Shown: positions 35,026 to 47,030 of the stretch, piece by piece
How positions within the stretch are numbered: the first letter of the stretch is position 1
Layout: the number at the start of each line of letters is the position of its first letter
Assembly (NCBI RefSeq): GCF_040802235.1
Contig: NC_133160.1
Coordinates: 100,433,160-100,497,159, forward strand
Reading direction: 5' to 3'
DNA: 64,000 nt
DNA from: Manis javanica
Lineage: Eukaryota > Chordata > Mammalia > Pholidota > Manidae
The notes under the pieces: model-generated
The model's input: the letters and a program-made list of their open reading frames with translations, nothing else
Databases searched by the model: none
What the model was told of the DNA's origin: nothing
Made by a program: the position numbers and the translations under genes

Positions 35026-35164
35026 GTTTCTTAATAAGGACTTCAAATATAATACTGCAATGGCTCTAATTTCTAATGACCCATCTTGAGCACAGCCCAG
35101 AATACACAGTTTCTTAAATATCTCCTGTTCATTCCACTTCCTCATCCCAGTAACTCCTATCTAT

Positions 35165-35405
35165 CTTGAATTTAAGACTCATTTCAAGGAGCCTCTCTAA
35201 TCCCCAAACTCCAGCTGCCCTGTGCTCCACAGTGGCTCGTGCATAGCTCATTCCTGTGTGGAAAGCCACTGCTTTATGCATCTACCTCTCCCACAAAACT
35301 GTGAATTCCTCCTGGGCAAGGCTCTGTATTATTATTCAATTCTGTGTCCTCATTACTTAGTATAGTGTCTAGCATCTGGTAGAATTTTAACAAATATCTA
35401 CTAGT
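35165..35405 (+). mobile_element. Second LINE-2-like 3' fragment
   Basis: catttcaaggagcctctcta, actgtgaattcctcctgggc and tattacttag-like text follow the L2 3' order. It directly follows the first L2 copy. Confidence 0.5.
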
Positions 35406-37280
35406 CAGAACTGTTCAATAATTTTGAAGACTCCTTGCTGCAGGAAAAACTTATCAAGAAAAAAACATCCACTCAAAATTCCCTACACAGTTTTAATAAG
35501 TATTTGGCAAAACACTATTCTTCCCCACTCCTTGTGAATTGTAAGAATGCAAACAAAATTATTTCTTGAATCATGTATAATTAATGCATTGGTTATTAGA
35601 GCTGCATTATTTGTTTTAAGTAAGTTGTTGTAATACAGTATGGTTATAATGGTTGTGTTACATATGTACAGTGTAGTACATTGAGGTCTCGAATAATTGA
35701 TATACATATCCTATTTATGTCATTTTATAGAATTTAAGACATAATCTTATTTTTAATGCCTAGAGATTTTAGTGTTAGTTTCTAAGTCTGAATCATTTTG
35801 TTGAATTCATGATCAGAGAAACCAGACCTAATGGTAACATTATTGCTATAGGGAAAAAAGATCCACTTTACACTGTTACACTTTATGATATAACTTCTAA
35901 GAGTGTCTTATGGAGAAACATGTAGATTCCTTATAGTAAATGAATAATTAGGAAGACAAATTACTCCTGAAAATAATAAACAGAAAGAATAACCCATTAG
36001 ATGATTAAGAAAATCAACTATTTTTCTTAACTAGAGGTCTTATTTGCATTCATCTTTCATGTGTATAAAAGGTTTCCAGAAAAATCTGGTAACATTTAGG
36101 AAAATGTATTCTTGTCAAAGACACCTTCAATATATAAAAATAAAATATATTTATGTATTTGGACTTTATGGATCTCCTATGCACATGTATATATTTTCTT
36201 AATATAAACATATATATGTATATATAATACATTATTTATGTATATATATATATATATTTTCTTAGTGTTTGGCATGGTTAATAACCATGTCTCCCAGGAA
36301 AGAGAATCATGTCTTTTAGTTCTCTTCCACCATGTCATCTGTACCTATGACTGATTAGATGATTGGCTATAACTTCACCCATGTCAAAAGAGAAGCCTTG
36401 AAACATGACAGCCACAGTGAGTACACAAAATACATTTGGCCCATTTCTATTTGCATTCTCACCTAAAAATCAGTAATGTCCCAGCTATACCACATCATGA
36501 TGAAGACCAGCCATAGAAAACTGAGATGAATACAAGTTAAGTTTATACTCCTTGAATTGTGCAATTTCAGAGCTAGATAAACTTAATCAATCTAGCCAAA
36601 CCAAATCTACTCATCACTCTATAAATAATATGCTTATGACATTAGTTTATTCATTCATTAATTCAGTCCTTATTAATAACTAGTATAGCAGTAATGCTGA
36701 ATGCCAAATCACTGTTTATTCTTGCAATGGTTTCATATCCATTACAGAAAACAAAATCGAGAACTCTTATTTTTAATTTATTTCCTGTTTGTTTTTCTTT
36801 TGTGATATGATACTGTACCTTTCCTCCAGGAAACATCTTCACTGAAAAATAATATTCCATCCAATATACTGTAGGTTGGACCTGTCAAAAAAGAAAGAGC
36901 AAAAGGCCAGCTGACTGACTGGCTGGCTATTTTAGGCAGGTTCTCTTGGGAATGTAAAACCTGTGTGAGGTGAACAAAGGCCAGGTGTTAAGATTTGCGG
37001 TTTGCTAAAATCAATTCTATCAGTTCAACCCAAGTGTGACCAAACTCTAGGGAAATTATTTGGACTGGAGGAACTCATAGGAGATAGATATGCAAATAGG
37101 GTTATCAATTTATTTGCATAGGTGGACATAGTTGGCTGGATAAGCATCATTGACCAGGAGAACATACTGAAAGAACTCAGTTAGACATGAGAAGGTTGCT
37201 CATGAGCTCAGCCTTAAAATATTGGGAGTTAAGAATTCTTGAAAAGTATCCTATCAGGCTAAACTACTTGTTAAAATATT
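35406..37280. other. AT-rich unique stretch, no gene seen
   Basis: Very AT-rich. Open frames of 60-74 codons lack domains. It contains the AT microsatellite listed next. Confidence 0.45.
36179..36263. repeat. AT-rich microsatellite
   Basis: Mixed (TA)n/(TATG)n tract in which atatattttctta occurs at both ends, suggesting a small duplication around the simple repeat. Confidence 0.8.
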
Positions 37281-37282
37281 TT

Positions 37283-38215
37283 TCAACAGCTTTATTGAGA
37301 TATAATTCACATACCATACAATCCACCTTTTTAAAGTGCAGAATTCAGTGTTGTTAGTATATTCACAAGGGCATTCAGCCATCACCTCTATCTAATTTTA
37401 GAACATTTTCATCACCCAGAAAGAAATCCCATACCCATTCCCTCCCCCAAAGCCCTACAACCCTAGATATTCACTAGTCTATTTTCTGTCTCTATAGATT
37501 TGCATATTCTGGGCATTTTATGTCAACAGAATTCTCCAATATGTAGTCTTTTGACTGGCTCCTTTCACTTAGCATAATGTTTTCAAGGTTTATCCATTCT
37601 GTAGCATGTATCAATATTTTGTTACTTTTTGTTTCTGAGTAAAATTCTATTATATGGATATATTATTATATTTCATTTATCCATCAGTTGATGGATATTT
37701 GGGTTGTTTCTATCTTTTAGTTACTATGAATAATGCTGCTATGAACATTCATGTACAAGTTGTGTGGACATATGTTTTAAAGTCTCCTAGGTATATATAT
37801 ATGGTAACTCTATGTTTAAGCTTTTGGGGACCTGTCAAATTGTTTTCCAAGGAGGTGTACCATATTTCATTCCTATTGGAAATTATAAATGTTCTCATTT
37901 CTTCATATCTTCTCCAGCATTTGTTATCTATTGTTTGATAGTAGACATCTTAATGGGTGTTATTGGTAGTATGTCTTTGTGTTTTTGATTTGCATTTCCC
38001 TAATAGATAATGCTATTGAGCATCTTTTCATGTGCTTATTAACTTTTGTCTGTCTTCTTCAGAGAAATGTCTATTTGGAATCTTTGCCCATTTTTTTAGT
38101 TGAAGCATGTTTCAGTCTTTTAATTGACAAATAATATATTATATGGATATACCACTATTATGTATCCGTTCATCAGTTGATCGACATTATTAAATAATTT
38201 TTGAATTTTTATGGA
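37283..38215 (-). mobile_element. Old L1 3' end, antisense
   Basis: Starts with ttattgagatataattcaca and proceeds through the antisense L1 3' UTR (ttcacttagcataatgtttt) into ORF2-end text (tgatttgcatttccctaata). A further L1-like fragment with tatggatataccactatta follows 38120. Decayed, no open frame of note. Confidence 0.75.
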
Positions 38216-38984
38216 GAATGTTGGTGATCTCAGCAGGATGAAGGGGGAAATCTGGACTGGGGAATCTAACTTAGCTGATGAGTCTGACTTATAAAAAAGT
38301 ACTAGGGTCTGAAAGAACAGAACAGTGCAGATTTTAGTACATGCCAGCTAACAAATTTAAGGCAGGAGGAAGGTGAAGCCCTCTTAGAAGTGAATGAGGC
38401 AGAGCAGTCAGTCTCTAGATAGTGATTATACTCAAAGCCACATGCTAGGTGCATTCTTTTTCCAGGAGGTCCATGCAGTATAGAGCTAGACTCCTCCCAA
38501 TTACTGGGAAAGTTGCACCTAGCTTCCATCAGTCCACTGCCTTTGTAGAAAGGGGCTGACAAGGGCTAAGAAGTGTCATAGCCTCAAACAAGCAGACTGG
38601 AGTACCAATGGCTGAAGCATTATTGGAAAACCAGTCAAAAGTGGGTGGAGAACATAAAGAATAGAGAAGATTGATCATCGCTGCAGATGTAGTGGCTCAG
38701 GGCCTACCTAAGTCATTCCACATTTGATATGGAAATCCAGTTAGATCATTTCCAGATTCCAGCAGCGGGAGGGTGTGAGTCTAGTACCTGCCTTGGTCAG
38801 ACTTGGCTTTGGGACTGAAAAGCTTGAACAGATGTGCTAAAAAGCCTGAGGTCTGTATAAAAATGGAGCAAGAGAAAGGAAAGGCCTTCCAAGCCTCTCC
38901 AATCATAGGATATATTCAACTCTAGCTTATCTGTCTGCCTGTCTCTCTACCTCTCATCATCTATCTGTTTTTCTCATTAGAAGA
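38216..38984. other. Unassigned stretch upstream of the large L1
   Basis: No gene seen. I cannot tell where the 5' UTR of the next L1 begins, so part of this stretch may belong to it. A minus-strand open frame of 86 codons (38302-38562) has no recognised domain. Confidence 0.35.
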
Positions 38985-39408
38985 AAGCACTAACTTCCCC
39001 TTTGGACCCTTTCTTCCAGCATTAGGACAGATTTCTGAACCTTTGGATGGAAGCATCCTGGGTCACAGTCCAGCGGCTGGAAATTCCAGGGAACTCCGGG
39101 TGCACTAACCCCATGGGCAACAGCTCTGAGACCCCTCACGGAGGTAAACAGCCAAACAGCCCACCATCCATTACCCCTCCGGGGCTCCGCCATAGCAGAG
39201 CAGCAGTCTGAGGCTGGCCACACCCACAGCAAGGGAGCTTCCTCCAGACTGGCCCGGCAAGATACAGAGACCCAGTCTACACTCAATTGCCCAAAACAAG
39301 CCACTAGGGGTCGCAGTTGTCCCAGTAAAGAGGCCAGGAGCAAGAGGAAGAAAGCCTTAGCTCTCCCAGCTGACAGAAAGCCAATAGCTCACCACTGCAC
39401 CTATCAAC
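38985..39408 (+). promoter_or_regulatory. L1 5' UTR, 3' portion
   Basis: GC-richer leader before ORF1, with catgggcaacagctctgaga, gcaagggagcttcctccaga and the characteristic run into ORF1. In L1 elements this leader carries the internal promoter, which lies mostly upstream of what is retained here, so promoter activity is doubtful. The minus-strand open frame at 38990-39343 is a shadow. Confidence 0.7.
39299..39314 (+). promoter_or_regulatory. CTCF-like motif in L1 5' UTR
   Basis: gccactaggggtcgca resembles the CTCF core of the form CCAnnAGnnGGC. It is a single motif read by eye, with no conservation evidence. Confidence 0.35.
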
Positions 39409-40269
39409 ATGAAAAGGAAAAAAAATTTGATCCAGACAAGACTAACCCAGACAGCTTCGACATCTGCTACATCTTCCCCTGAAAAGGAACCCGGGGAGAT
39501 AGATTTAACAAGTCTTCCTGAAAAATAATTCAAAACAAAAGTCATAACCATGCTAATGGACTTGCAGAGAAATATGCAAGAACTAAGGAGGGAGAATACA
39601 GAAATAAAACAAGCTCTGGAAGGACTTCAAAACAGAATGGATGAGATGCAAGAGACCATTAATGGACTAGAAAACAGAGAACAGGAATACAGAGAAGCTG
39701 ATGCAGAGAGAGATAAAAGGATCTCCAGGAATGAAAGAATTCTAAGAGAGCTGAATGACCAATCGAAACAGAACAATATCTGCATTATAGGGGTACCAGA
39801 AGAAGAAGAGAGAGAAAAAGGGATAGAAAGTGTCTTTGAGGAAACATTTGCTGAAAACTTCCCCAAACTAAGGGAGGAAATGGCCTCTCAGACCACAGAG
39901 GTACACAGAACTCCCATGACAAGGGATCCAAGGAGGGCAACACCAAGACATGTAATACTTAAAATGGCAAAGATCAAAGACAAGGACAAAGTATTAAAGG
40001 CAGTCAGAGAGAAAAAAAAGGTCACCTACAAAGGAAAACCCATCAGGCTATCACCAGACTTCTCAACAGAAACCCTACAGGCCAGAAGAGAAGGGCATGA
40101 TATTCTTAATGCAATGAAACAGAACAGCCTCCAACCAAGACTACTGCATCCGGCACGATTATAACTTAAATATGAAGGAGGGATGAAACAATTCCCAGAC
40201 AAGCAAAAGTTGAGGGAATTTGCCTTCCACAAACCACCTCTACAGGGCATCCTACAGGGACTGCTCTAG
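39409..40269 (+). pseudogene. L1 ORF1 (RNA-binding chaperone), two nonsense codons
   Basis: ORF1 encodes the trimeric RNA-binding protein that coats L1 RNA in the cytoplasm. The start at 39409 opens the lysine-rich N-terminus. The frame then holds a coiled coil (from about 39550, MLMDLQRNMQELRRENTEI), an RRM-like region (NNICIIGVPE, near 39770) and the C-terminal domain (RHVILKMAKIKDKDKVL, near 39940). Total length is 286 codons, near the family norm. An in-frame TAA at codon 40 (39526-39528) separates the start from the rest. A second TAA (40162-40164) removes about 35 C-terminal residues. No frameshift is seen. The open piece between the stops (39550-40164) is 204 codons. It cannot make full ORF1 protein. 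Confidence 0.92.
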
Positions 40270-40464
40270 ATGGGAGCACTCTTAAAAAGAGTACAGAACA
40301 AAACACCTAACATATGAAGAATGGAGGAGGAGTAATAAGAAGGGAGAGACATAAAGAATCATCAGACCGTGTTTATTATAGCTCAATAAGCAAGTTAAGT
40401 TAGACAGTAAGATAGTAAAGAAGCTAACCTTGAACCTTTGGTAACCACAAACTTAAAGCCTGCA

Positions 40465-43400
40465 ATGGCAATAAGTACAAACCTTTCAATAATCACCCTA
40501 AATGTAAATGGACTGAGTGCACCAATCAAAAGACACAGAGTAATAGAATGGATAAAAAAGCAAGACCCATCCATATGCTGCTTACAAGAGACTCACCTCA
40601 AACCCAAAGACATGCACAGACTTAAAGTCAAGGGATGGAAAAAGATATTTCATGCAAACAACAGAGAGAAAAAAGCAGGTGTTGCAATACTAGTATCAGA
40701 CAAAATAGACTTCAAAATAAAGAAAGTAACAAAAGATAAAGAAGGACATTACATAATGATAAAGGGCTCAGTCCAACAAGAGGATATAACCATTATAAAT
40801 ATATATGCACCCAATACAGGAGCACCAACATATGTGAAACAAATACTAACAGAATTAAAGGAGGAAATAGAATGCAATGCATTCATTTTAGGAGACTTCA
40901 ACATACCACTCACTCCAAAGGACAGATCCACCATACAGAAAATAAGTAAGGACACAGAGGCACTGAACAACACACTAGAACAGATGGACCTAATAGACAT
41001 CTACAGAACTCTACATCCAAAAGCAACAGGATGCACATTCTTCTCAAGTACACATGGAACATTCTCCAGAATAGACCACATACTAGGCCACAAAAAGAGC
41101 CTCAGTAAATTCCAAAAAATTGAAATCCTACCAACCAACTTTTCAGACCACAAAGCCATAAAACTAGAAATAAACTGTACAAAGAAAGCAAAAAGGCTCA
41201 CAAACACATGGAGGCTTAACAACACGCTCCTAAATAATCAATGGATCAATGACCAAATCAAAATGGAGATCCAGCAATACATGGAAACAAATGACAACAA
41301 CAACGCAAAGCCCCAACTACTGTGGGATACAGCAAAAGCAGTCTTAAGAGGAAAGTATATAGCAATCCAGGCATATTTAAAGAAGGAAGAACAATCCCAA
41401 ATGAATGGTCTAATGCCACAATTATCGAAACTGCAAGAAGAAGAACAAAAGAGGCCTAAGGTCAGCAGAAGGAGGGACATAATAAAGATCAGAGAAGAAG
41501 TAAATAAAATCAAGAAGAATAAAACAATAGCAAAAACCAATGAAACTAAGAGCTGGTTCTTTGAGAAAATAAACAAAATAGATAAGTCTCTAGTCAGACT
41601 TATTAGGAGGAAAAGAGAGTCAACACAAATCAACAGAATCAGAAAAGAGAAAGGAAAAATCACGACAGACCCCACAGAAATACAAAGAATTATTAGAGAG
41701 TACTTTGAAAACCTATAGGCTAACAAGGCTAACAAGCTGGTAAACCTAGGAGAAATGGACAACTTCCTAGAAAAATACAACCTCCCAAGACTGACCAAGG
41801 AAGAAACAGAAAATCTAAACAGACCAATTACCAGCAACAAAATTGAAGCGGTAATCAAAAAACTACCAAGGAACAAAACCCCCAGGCCAGATGGATTTAC
41901 CTCGGAATTTTATCAGACATACAGAGAAGACATAATACCCATTCTCCTTTAAGTTTTCCAAAAAATAGAAGAGGAGGGAATACTCCCAAACTCACTCTAT
42001 GAAGCCAACATCACCCTAATACCAAAACCAGGCAAAGACCCCACCAAAAAAGAAAACTACAGACCAATATCCCTGATGAACGTAGATGCAAAAATACTCA
42101 ACAAAATATTAGCAAACCAAATTCAAAAATACATCAAAAGGATTGTACACCATGACCAAGTGGGATTCATCCCAGGGATGCAAGGATGGTATAACATTCG
42201 AAAATTCATCAACATCATCCACCACATCAACAAAAAGAAAGACAAAAACCACATGATCATCTCCATAGATGCTGAAAAAGCATTCGATAAAATTCAACAT
42301 CCATTCATGATAAAAACTCTCAACAAAATGGGAATAGAGGGCAAGTACCTCAACATAATAAAGGCCATATATGATAAACCCACAGCCAACACCATACTGA
42401 ACAGCAAGAAGCTGAAAGCTTTTCCTCTGTGATCGGGAACAAGACAGGGATGCCCACTATCCCCACTGTTATTCAACATAGTACTGGAGGTCCTAGCCAT
42501 GGCAATTAGACAAAACCAAGAAATACAAGGAATCCAGATTGGATTGGTAAAGAAGAAGTTAAACTGTCACTATTTGCAGATGACATGATATTGTACATAA
42601 AAAACCCTAAAGACTCCACTCCGAAACTACTAGAGCTAATATAGGAATTCAGCAAAGTTGCAGGATACAAAATTAACACACAGAAATCTGTGGCTTTCCT
42701 GTACACTAACAATAAACTAATAGAAAGAGAAATCAGGAAGACAATTCCATTCACAATAGCATCAAAAAGAATAAAATACCTAGGAATAAACCTGACCAAG
42801 GAAGTGAAAGACCTATACCCTGAAAACTATAAGACACTCTTAAGAGAAATTAAAGAGGTCACTAACAAATGGAAACTCATCCCATGCTCTTGGCTGGAAG
42901 AATTAATATCATCAAAATGGCCATCCTGCCCAAAGCAATATACAGATTCTATGCAATCCCTATCAAATTACCAACAGCTTTCTTCAATAAAGTGGAATAA
43001 ATAGTTCAAAAATTAATATGGAAACACCAAAAACCCTGAATAGCTAAAGCAATCCTGAGAAGGAAGAATAAAGTTGGGGAGATCTCACTCTCCAACTTCA
43101 AGCTCTACTACAAAGCCACAGTAATCAAGACAATTTGGTACTGGCACAAGAACAGAGCCACAGACCAATGGAACAGAATAGAGGCTCCAAACATTAACCC
43201 AAACATATATGGTCAACTAATATTCGATAAAGGGGCCATGGACATACAATGGGGAAATGACAGTCTCTTCAACAGATGGTGTTGGCAAAACTGGACAGCT
43301 ACATGTAAGAGAATGAAACTAGATCACTGTCTAACCCCATACACAAAAGTAAATTCGAAATGGATCAAAGACTTGAATGTAAGTCATGAAACCATAAAAC

Positions 43401-44303
43401 TCTTATAAAAAATCATAGGCAAAAATCTCTTAGACATAAACATGAGTGACCTCTTCTTGAACATATCTCCCTGGGCAAGGGAAACAAACACAAAAATGAA
43501 CAAATGGGACTATATCAAGCTGAAAAGCTTCTGTACAGCAAAGGACACCATCAATAGAACAAAAAGGTTTCCTTCAGTGTGGGAGAATATATTCGAAAAT
43601 GACAGATCCGATAAAGGGTTGACATCCAAAATATATAAAGAGCTCACACACCTCAACAAACAAAAAGCAAATAATCCAATTTAAAAATGGGCAGAGGAGC
43701 TGAATAGACAGTTCTCTAAAGAAGAAATTCAGATGGCCAACATACACATGAAAAGATGCTCCACATCGCTAGTCATCAGAGAAATGCAAATTAAAACCAC
43801 AATAGGATATCATCTCACACCAGTAAGGATGGCTACCATCCAAAAGACAATCAACAACAAATGTTGGTGAGGTTGTGGAGAAAGGGGAACCCTCCTACAC
43901 TGCTGGTGGGAATGTAAACTAGTTCAACTATTGTGGAAAGCAGTATGGAGGTTCCTCAAAATGCTCAAAATAGAAATACCATTGGACACCCAGGAATTCC
44001 ACTTCTAGGAATTTACCCTAAGAATACAGCACTCCAGTTTGAAAAAGACAGATGCACCCCTATGTTTATTGCAGCACTATTTACAATAGCCAAGATATGG
44101 AAGAACTTAAATGTCCATCAATAGATGAATGGATAAAGAAGATGTGGTACATATACACAATGGAATATTATGTAGCCATAAGAAAAAAACAGATCCTACC
44201 ATTTGCAACAACATGGATGGAGCTAGAGGGTATTATGCTCAGTGATATAAGTCAGGCAGAGAAAGACAAGTACCAAATGATTTCACTCATATGTGAAGTA
44301 TAA
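40465..44303 (+). pseudogene. L1 ORF2 (endonuclease/reverse transcriptase), broken
   Basis: ORF2 nicks target DNA and reverse-transcribes L1 RNA. The endonuclease (about residues 1-240) is intact, with NVNGL, CCLQETHL, LGDFN, RIDHILG and SDHKAI active-site motifs. The open frame continues to a TAG at 41716-41718, next to a 9-bp duplication of gctaacaag. Further stops lie at 41950-41952 (TAA) and 42430-42432 (TGA). A 5-bp duplication (attggattgg, near 42538) shifts frame before the polymerase motif FADDM at 42573-42587, which is itself present at about residue 703. Another stop follows near 42641 and another frameshift near 42890. The Cys-rich end is hit by a TGA at 43868-43870. The overall span of about 1279 codons equals the family norm, so the element was full length before decay. 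Confidence 0.93.
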
Positions 44304-44715
44304 GAACAAAAGAAAACTTAAGGAACAAAACAGCAGCAGAAGCACAGAACCCAAGAATGGACTAACAGTTACCAAAGGGAAAGGGACTGGGGAGGACAGA
44401 TGGGAAGGGAGGGATAAGGGTGGGAAGAAAAGAAAGGGGGCATTACGATTAGCATGTATAGTGTTGGGGGGGCACAGGGAGGGCTGTGCAACACAGAGAA
44501 GACAAGTAGTGATTTTACATCATCTTACTATGTTGAAGGACAGTGACCGTGAACTTGGTGACAAGTAGTGATTTTATAGCATCTTACTATTTTGATGGAC
44601 AGTGACTGTGAATGGGGATGTGGGGGGGACTTGGTGAAGGGGGGAGCCTAGTAACATAATGTCCTTCATGTAACTGTAGTTTAACGATACCAAAATAAAA
44701 ATAAATAAATTTTAA
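44304..44715 (+). other. L1 3' UTR with internal duplication
   Basis: Includes G-rich text (gggaagggagggataagggt, gtgttggggggg) typical of L1 3' UTRs, ending in an A-rich tail. A 59-bp tandem duplication lies at 44501-44618: gacaagtagtgattttacat starts at 44501 and a second copy at 44560. Confidence 0.85.
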
Positions 44716-45900
44716 AAAAACAGTGTAAGCAGAGAAGCACAAAGAAGCACAATTAGGAGGTCCTTCAGAGGCTTCAGAAAACAAAGCAGCAGCAGACTGC
44801 TGTTTCTAAAGGAGACATTACCAAATCACCAGAGAGCTTCTCCTTAGACCAAAGCATCAATGCTGCTCCTGGGATCTGCTGCTGTATTCTAAGTGACATT
44901 GGAAGGCTTTCTGGGCTGCTGCTGTAAGAGTCTATCAGAAGTCTTCAACTGCAGGGGACAAACCTGATTTGAACATGATTGAGCAATGTAAAATTCAGTG
45001 ATGGAACTTGATTCAAGGGTGGCTGAATGTAGTGGTTTAATAATATCACCAGATAAGAGAACTACATCTCCTCCCACCATCTTGAGCAATGACTTTCTTT
45101 CCTTTGTCTTCATGTTGCCCTTTCTCATGCAAACATTCTCCAAGCCGTCCCTACTAGCAGCTCATTTTAGATTTTTAACCGGGACTCCATCTTTCCCAAG
45201 AGTCCCAGCAATAGTTTGGGTCTTGCACACATCCATGAACCAATCACTCTGGCCGGGGACAGGTTGTTCTCCTAGTGCTCAGTCCTAAGTCACATGCTCG
45301 TGCCTGGGGCAGGATCAGCCCCATCTAATCACATGGACTGAGCATGGCTCCTCAATGGAAAACTGAGATGCAGGAATCAGAAAGGGATGAATGGAAGTCA
45401 AGAGAACAGAAGCAACATCTGTCTTCCAGAAATGGTTCCCTGTGTATCCTTACTTCCCTGTGTCCTTTAAATAGGTTCTCAGTAGCTAAGGTCAACTGAG
45501 CACATATTTTGCTCCTTATAGTCTAAAATGTCTAGTAAAAATAATCATTTGAAAATGGTTCTTTATGAAATAGATCTTCACATGTATCACATGCAATTTT
45601 TAAATACAAGTTGATAGTAATCTATACATGTGTATGGCTTAATAGCCAAGTAAAAAGTCCAAATGCTCCCACATTGCATCCTCATCATGTCAGTGCAGAC
45701 AAATCCAGTTTTCAGAGCCTAAAACATTTTGGGACTCCACCCTTTCTTAGCTGGATATCTTTTGTTATGAAGTGATCATTCCATTTTCTCCAATTAAATA
45801 GAGTAACAGATTTTCAAATGCTTAGCACAACTCCTGGAGCAGAGTAAGTCCTTTTGAAAATTGGGTTTGCCTTAAATCCTACAAAGGTTAATTGACAGGC
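44716..45900. other. Unique stretch, no gene seen
   Basis: The part at 44990-45290 is less AT-rich, with a 96-codon plus-strand open frame (44998-45288) without a recognised domain. Not called as a gene. Confidence 0.4.
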
Positions 45901-46300
45901 AATGTGCCAAGTTTGATGACAGAAAATAGTTTAATACAAAGAGTTGGTCTTCATGGAACTCTGAGTTTATTAAAGACAAAAACGTGAATTATGGTACAGT
46001 GTTTTAACTACAACAAAGATGAATACCAGATATAGATGTATCACAAAGGAGAAAGTAATTAAATATAGGAAAGGTGGTTTGAGCAAGTGTTCCTAGAGGA
46101 GGTAATAGTTAAACTGAATTTTGATAGAACAGGATTTGGGTAAGTGGCTATGAGGAAAGAACATTTTGAGAGGGTTGGGGGGATCACAAATAAAAGCAAA
46201 GTCATGGTGTTGTAGAACAATATGCTAGTGTGTTACAACTGCTATGGCAGGAATGGAAAATGTGAGTTTAGGGAGCAGCAAGAGAGGATGTCAATAGTAC
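45901..46300 (-). mobile_element. LINE-2 3' region, antisense, decayed
   Basis: ggtcttcatggaactctgag followed by tcctagaggaggtaatagtt and attttgatagaacaggat follow the reversed L2 3' order. Confidence 0.55.
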
Positions 46301-46459
46301 AAACAATGTTTTTGGTGTCTCTCATCCAATCAATTAAGTCTACTTTAAGAGTATTCCAGATAGAGATAATGTAAACATTTAACAACAGGTCATTGATTAC
46401 ATAGAGAATGGAACAGTAAGCAGGCCAAAAACTGATGTGGCAGAAGGTTATATAGTATC

Positions 46460-46640
46460 AGAAGAAGGGGAAGGGAAGGAAAAGGAAGGGAGAAGGAAGG
46501 ATGGGAGAAGGAAGGAAGGAAGGAAGGAAGGAAGGAAGGAAGGAAGGAAGGAAGGAAGGAAGGAAGGAAGGAAGGAAGGAAGGAAGGAGGGAGGAAGGGA
46601 GGGAGGGAGGGAGAAAGAAAGGAGAGGAAGGGAGGGAGAT
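46460..46640. repeat. (GGAA)n microsatellite
   Basis: An almost pure run of ggaa tetranucleotides spans about 46508-46588 (about 20 units) with degenerate GGAA/GGGA units on both sides. Open frames here translate to Lys-Glu-Gly-Arg or Ser-Phe-Leu-Pro runs and are artefacts. GGAA runs are known binding platforms for ETS-family factors. Confidence 0.95.
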
Positions 46641-47030
46641 AAGTAGGAACCTTACTTATGTCATCTGCCATGGTCCTCCAGAAATCCAAATGCAGTCAGG
46701 TAACATCACAATGGACTTTAATGTAAATCTTCAGTGGTTCTCTACGGATTCTCTGTGAGAGGCATGGCTAAGGACGATCCTAGAGCATACCTTCTTTCTC
46801 TGTTACTAACAGAACCTCAGTTTTGACAAGGGCATCAGGATGCCTAGCCTAGAAAAATAAAACCAAGCCTTTGCTTCCTTGCTGTATGCTCACTTACACT
46901 GCCTCTCTGAGTGATTTGGAGACCAAATTCTGGCCAAAAGCTTGGGAGTAGGAGAGTGGGTTCTGGAAACTATTTTTTCTTCCATGAAAAAAAATGGAGA
47001 TTCCCTTTTCCACTGGAATTATTTTCTTCC
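46641..47030. other. Unique stretch, no gene seen
   Basis: Nothing recognisable beyond ordinary mammalian intergenic sequence. Confidence 0.4.

Larger units (their letters stand above)
38985..44715 (+). mobile_element. Nearly full-length L1, inactive
   Basis: A 5.7-kb L1 in sense orientation: part of the 5' UTR (38985-39408), ORF1 (39409-40269), an inter-ORF spacer, ORF2 (40465-44303) and 3' UTR (to about 44715, ending ccaaaataaaaataaataaa). The two frames have at least six premature stops and two frameshifts between them, so the copy is dead. I could not find a convincing TSD. The 5' limit is uncertain and the 5' UTR looks shortened compared with the element beginning at 63.5 kb. Confidence 0.93.

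Noticed and set aside
37121..37131. Possible tRNA or small RNA gene anywhere in the window
   Set aside because: I looked for tRNA A- and B-box spacing and snRNA starts and found none convincing. The B-box-like strings seen belong to MIR relics or the primer-site region.
38216..38984. Calling this stretch the full L1 5' UTR
   Set aside because: It does not resemble the L1 leader beginning at 63511, and no TSD was found, so the L1 start was left near 38985.
41238..41876. 212-codon minus-strand open frame
   Set aside because: It is the complement of L1 ORF2, where A-rich sense sequence gives hydrophobic antisense translations.
46460..46640. CRISPR-like array
   Set aside because: Simple tetranucleotide repeat without spacers, in a mammalian genome. 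No CRISPR array exists anywhere in the window.
46390..46689. Ser/Phe/Leu/Pro repeat protein, and a Lys/Glu/Gly/Arg repeat protein on the other strand
   Set aside because: Both are translations of the GGAA microsatellite.
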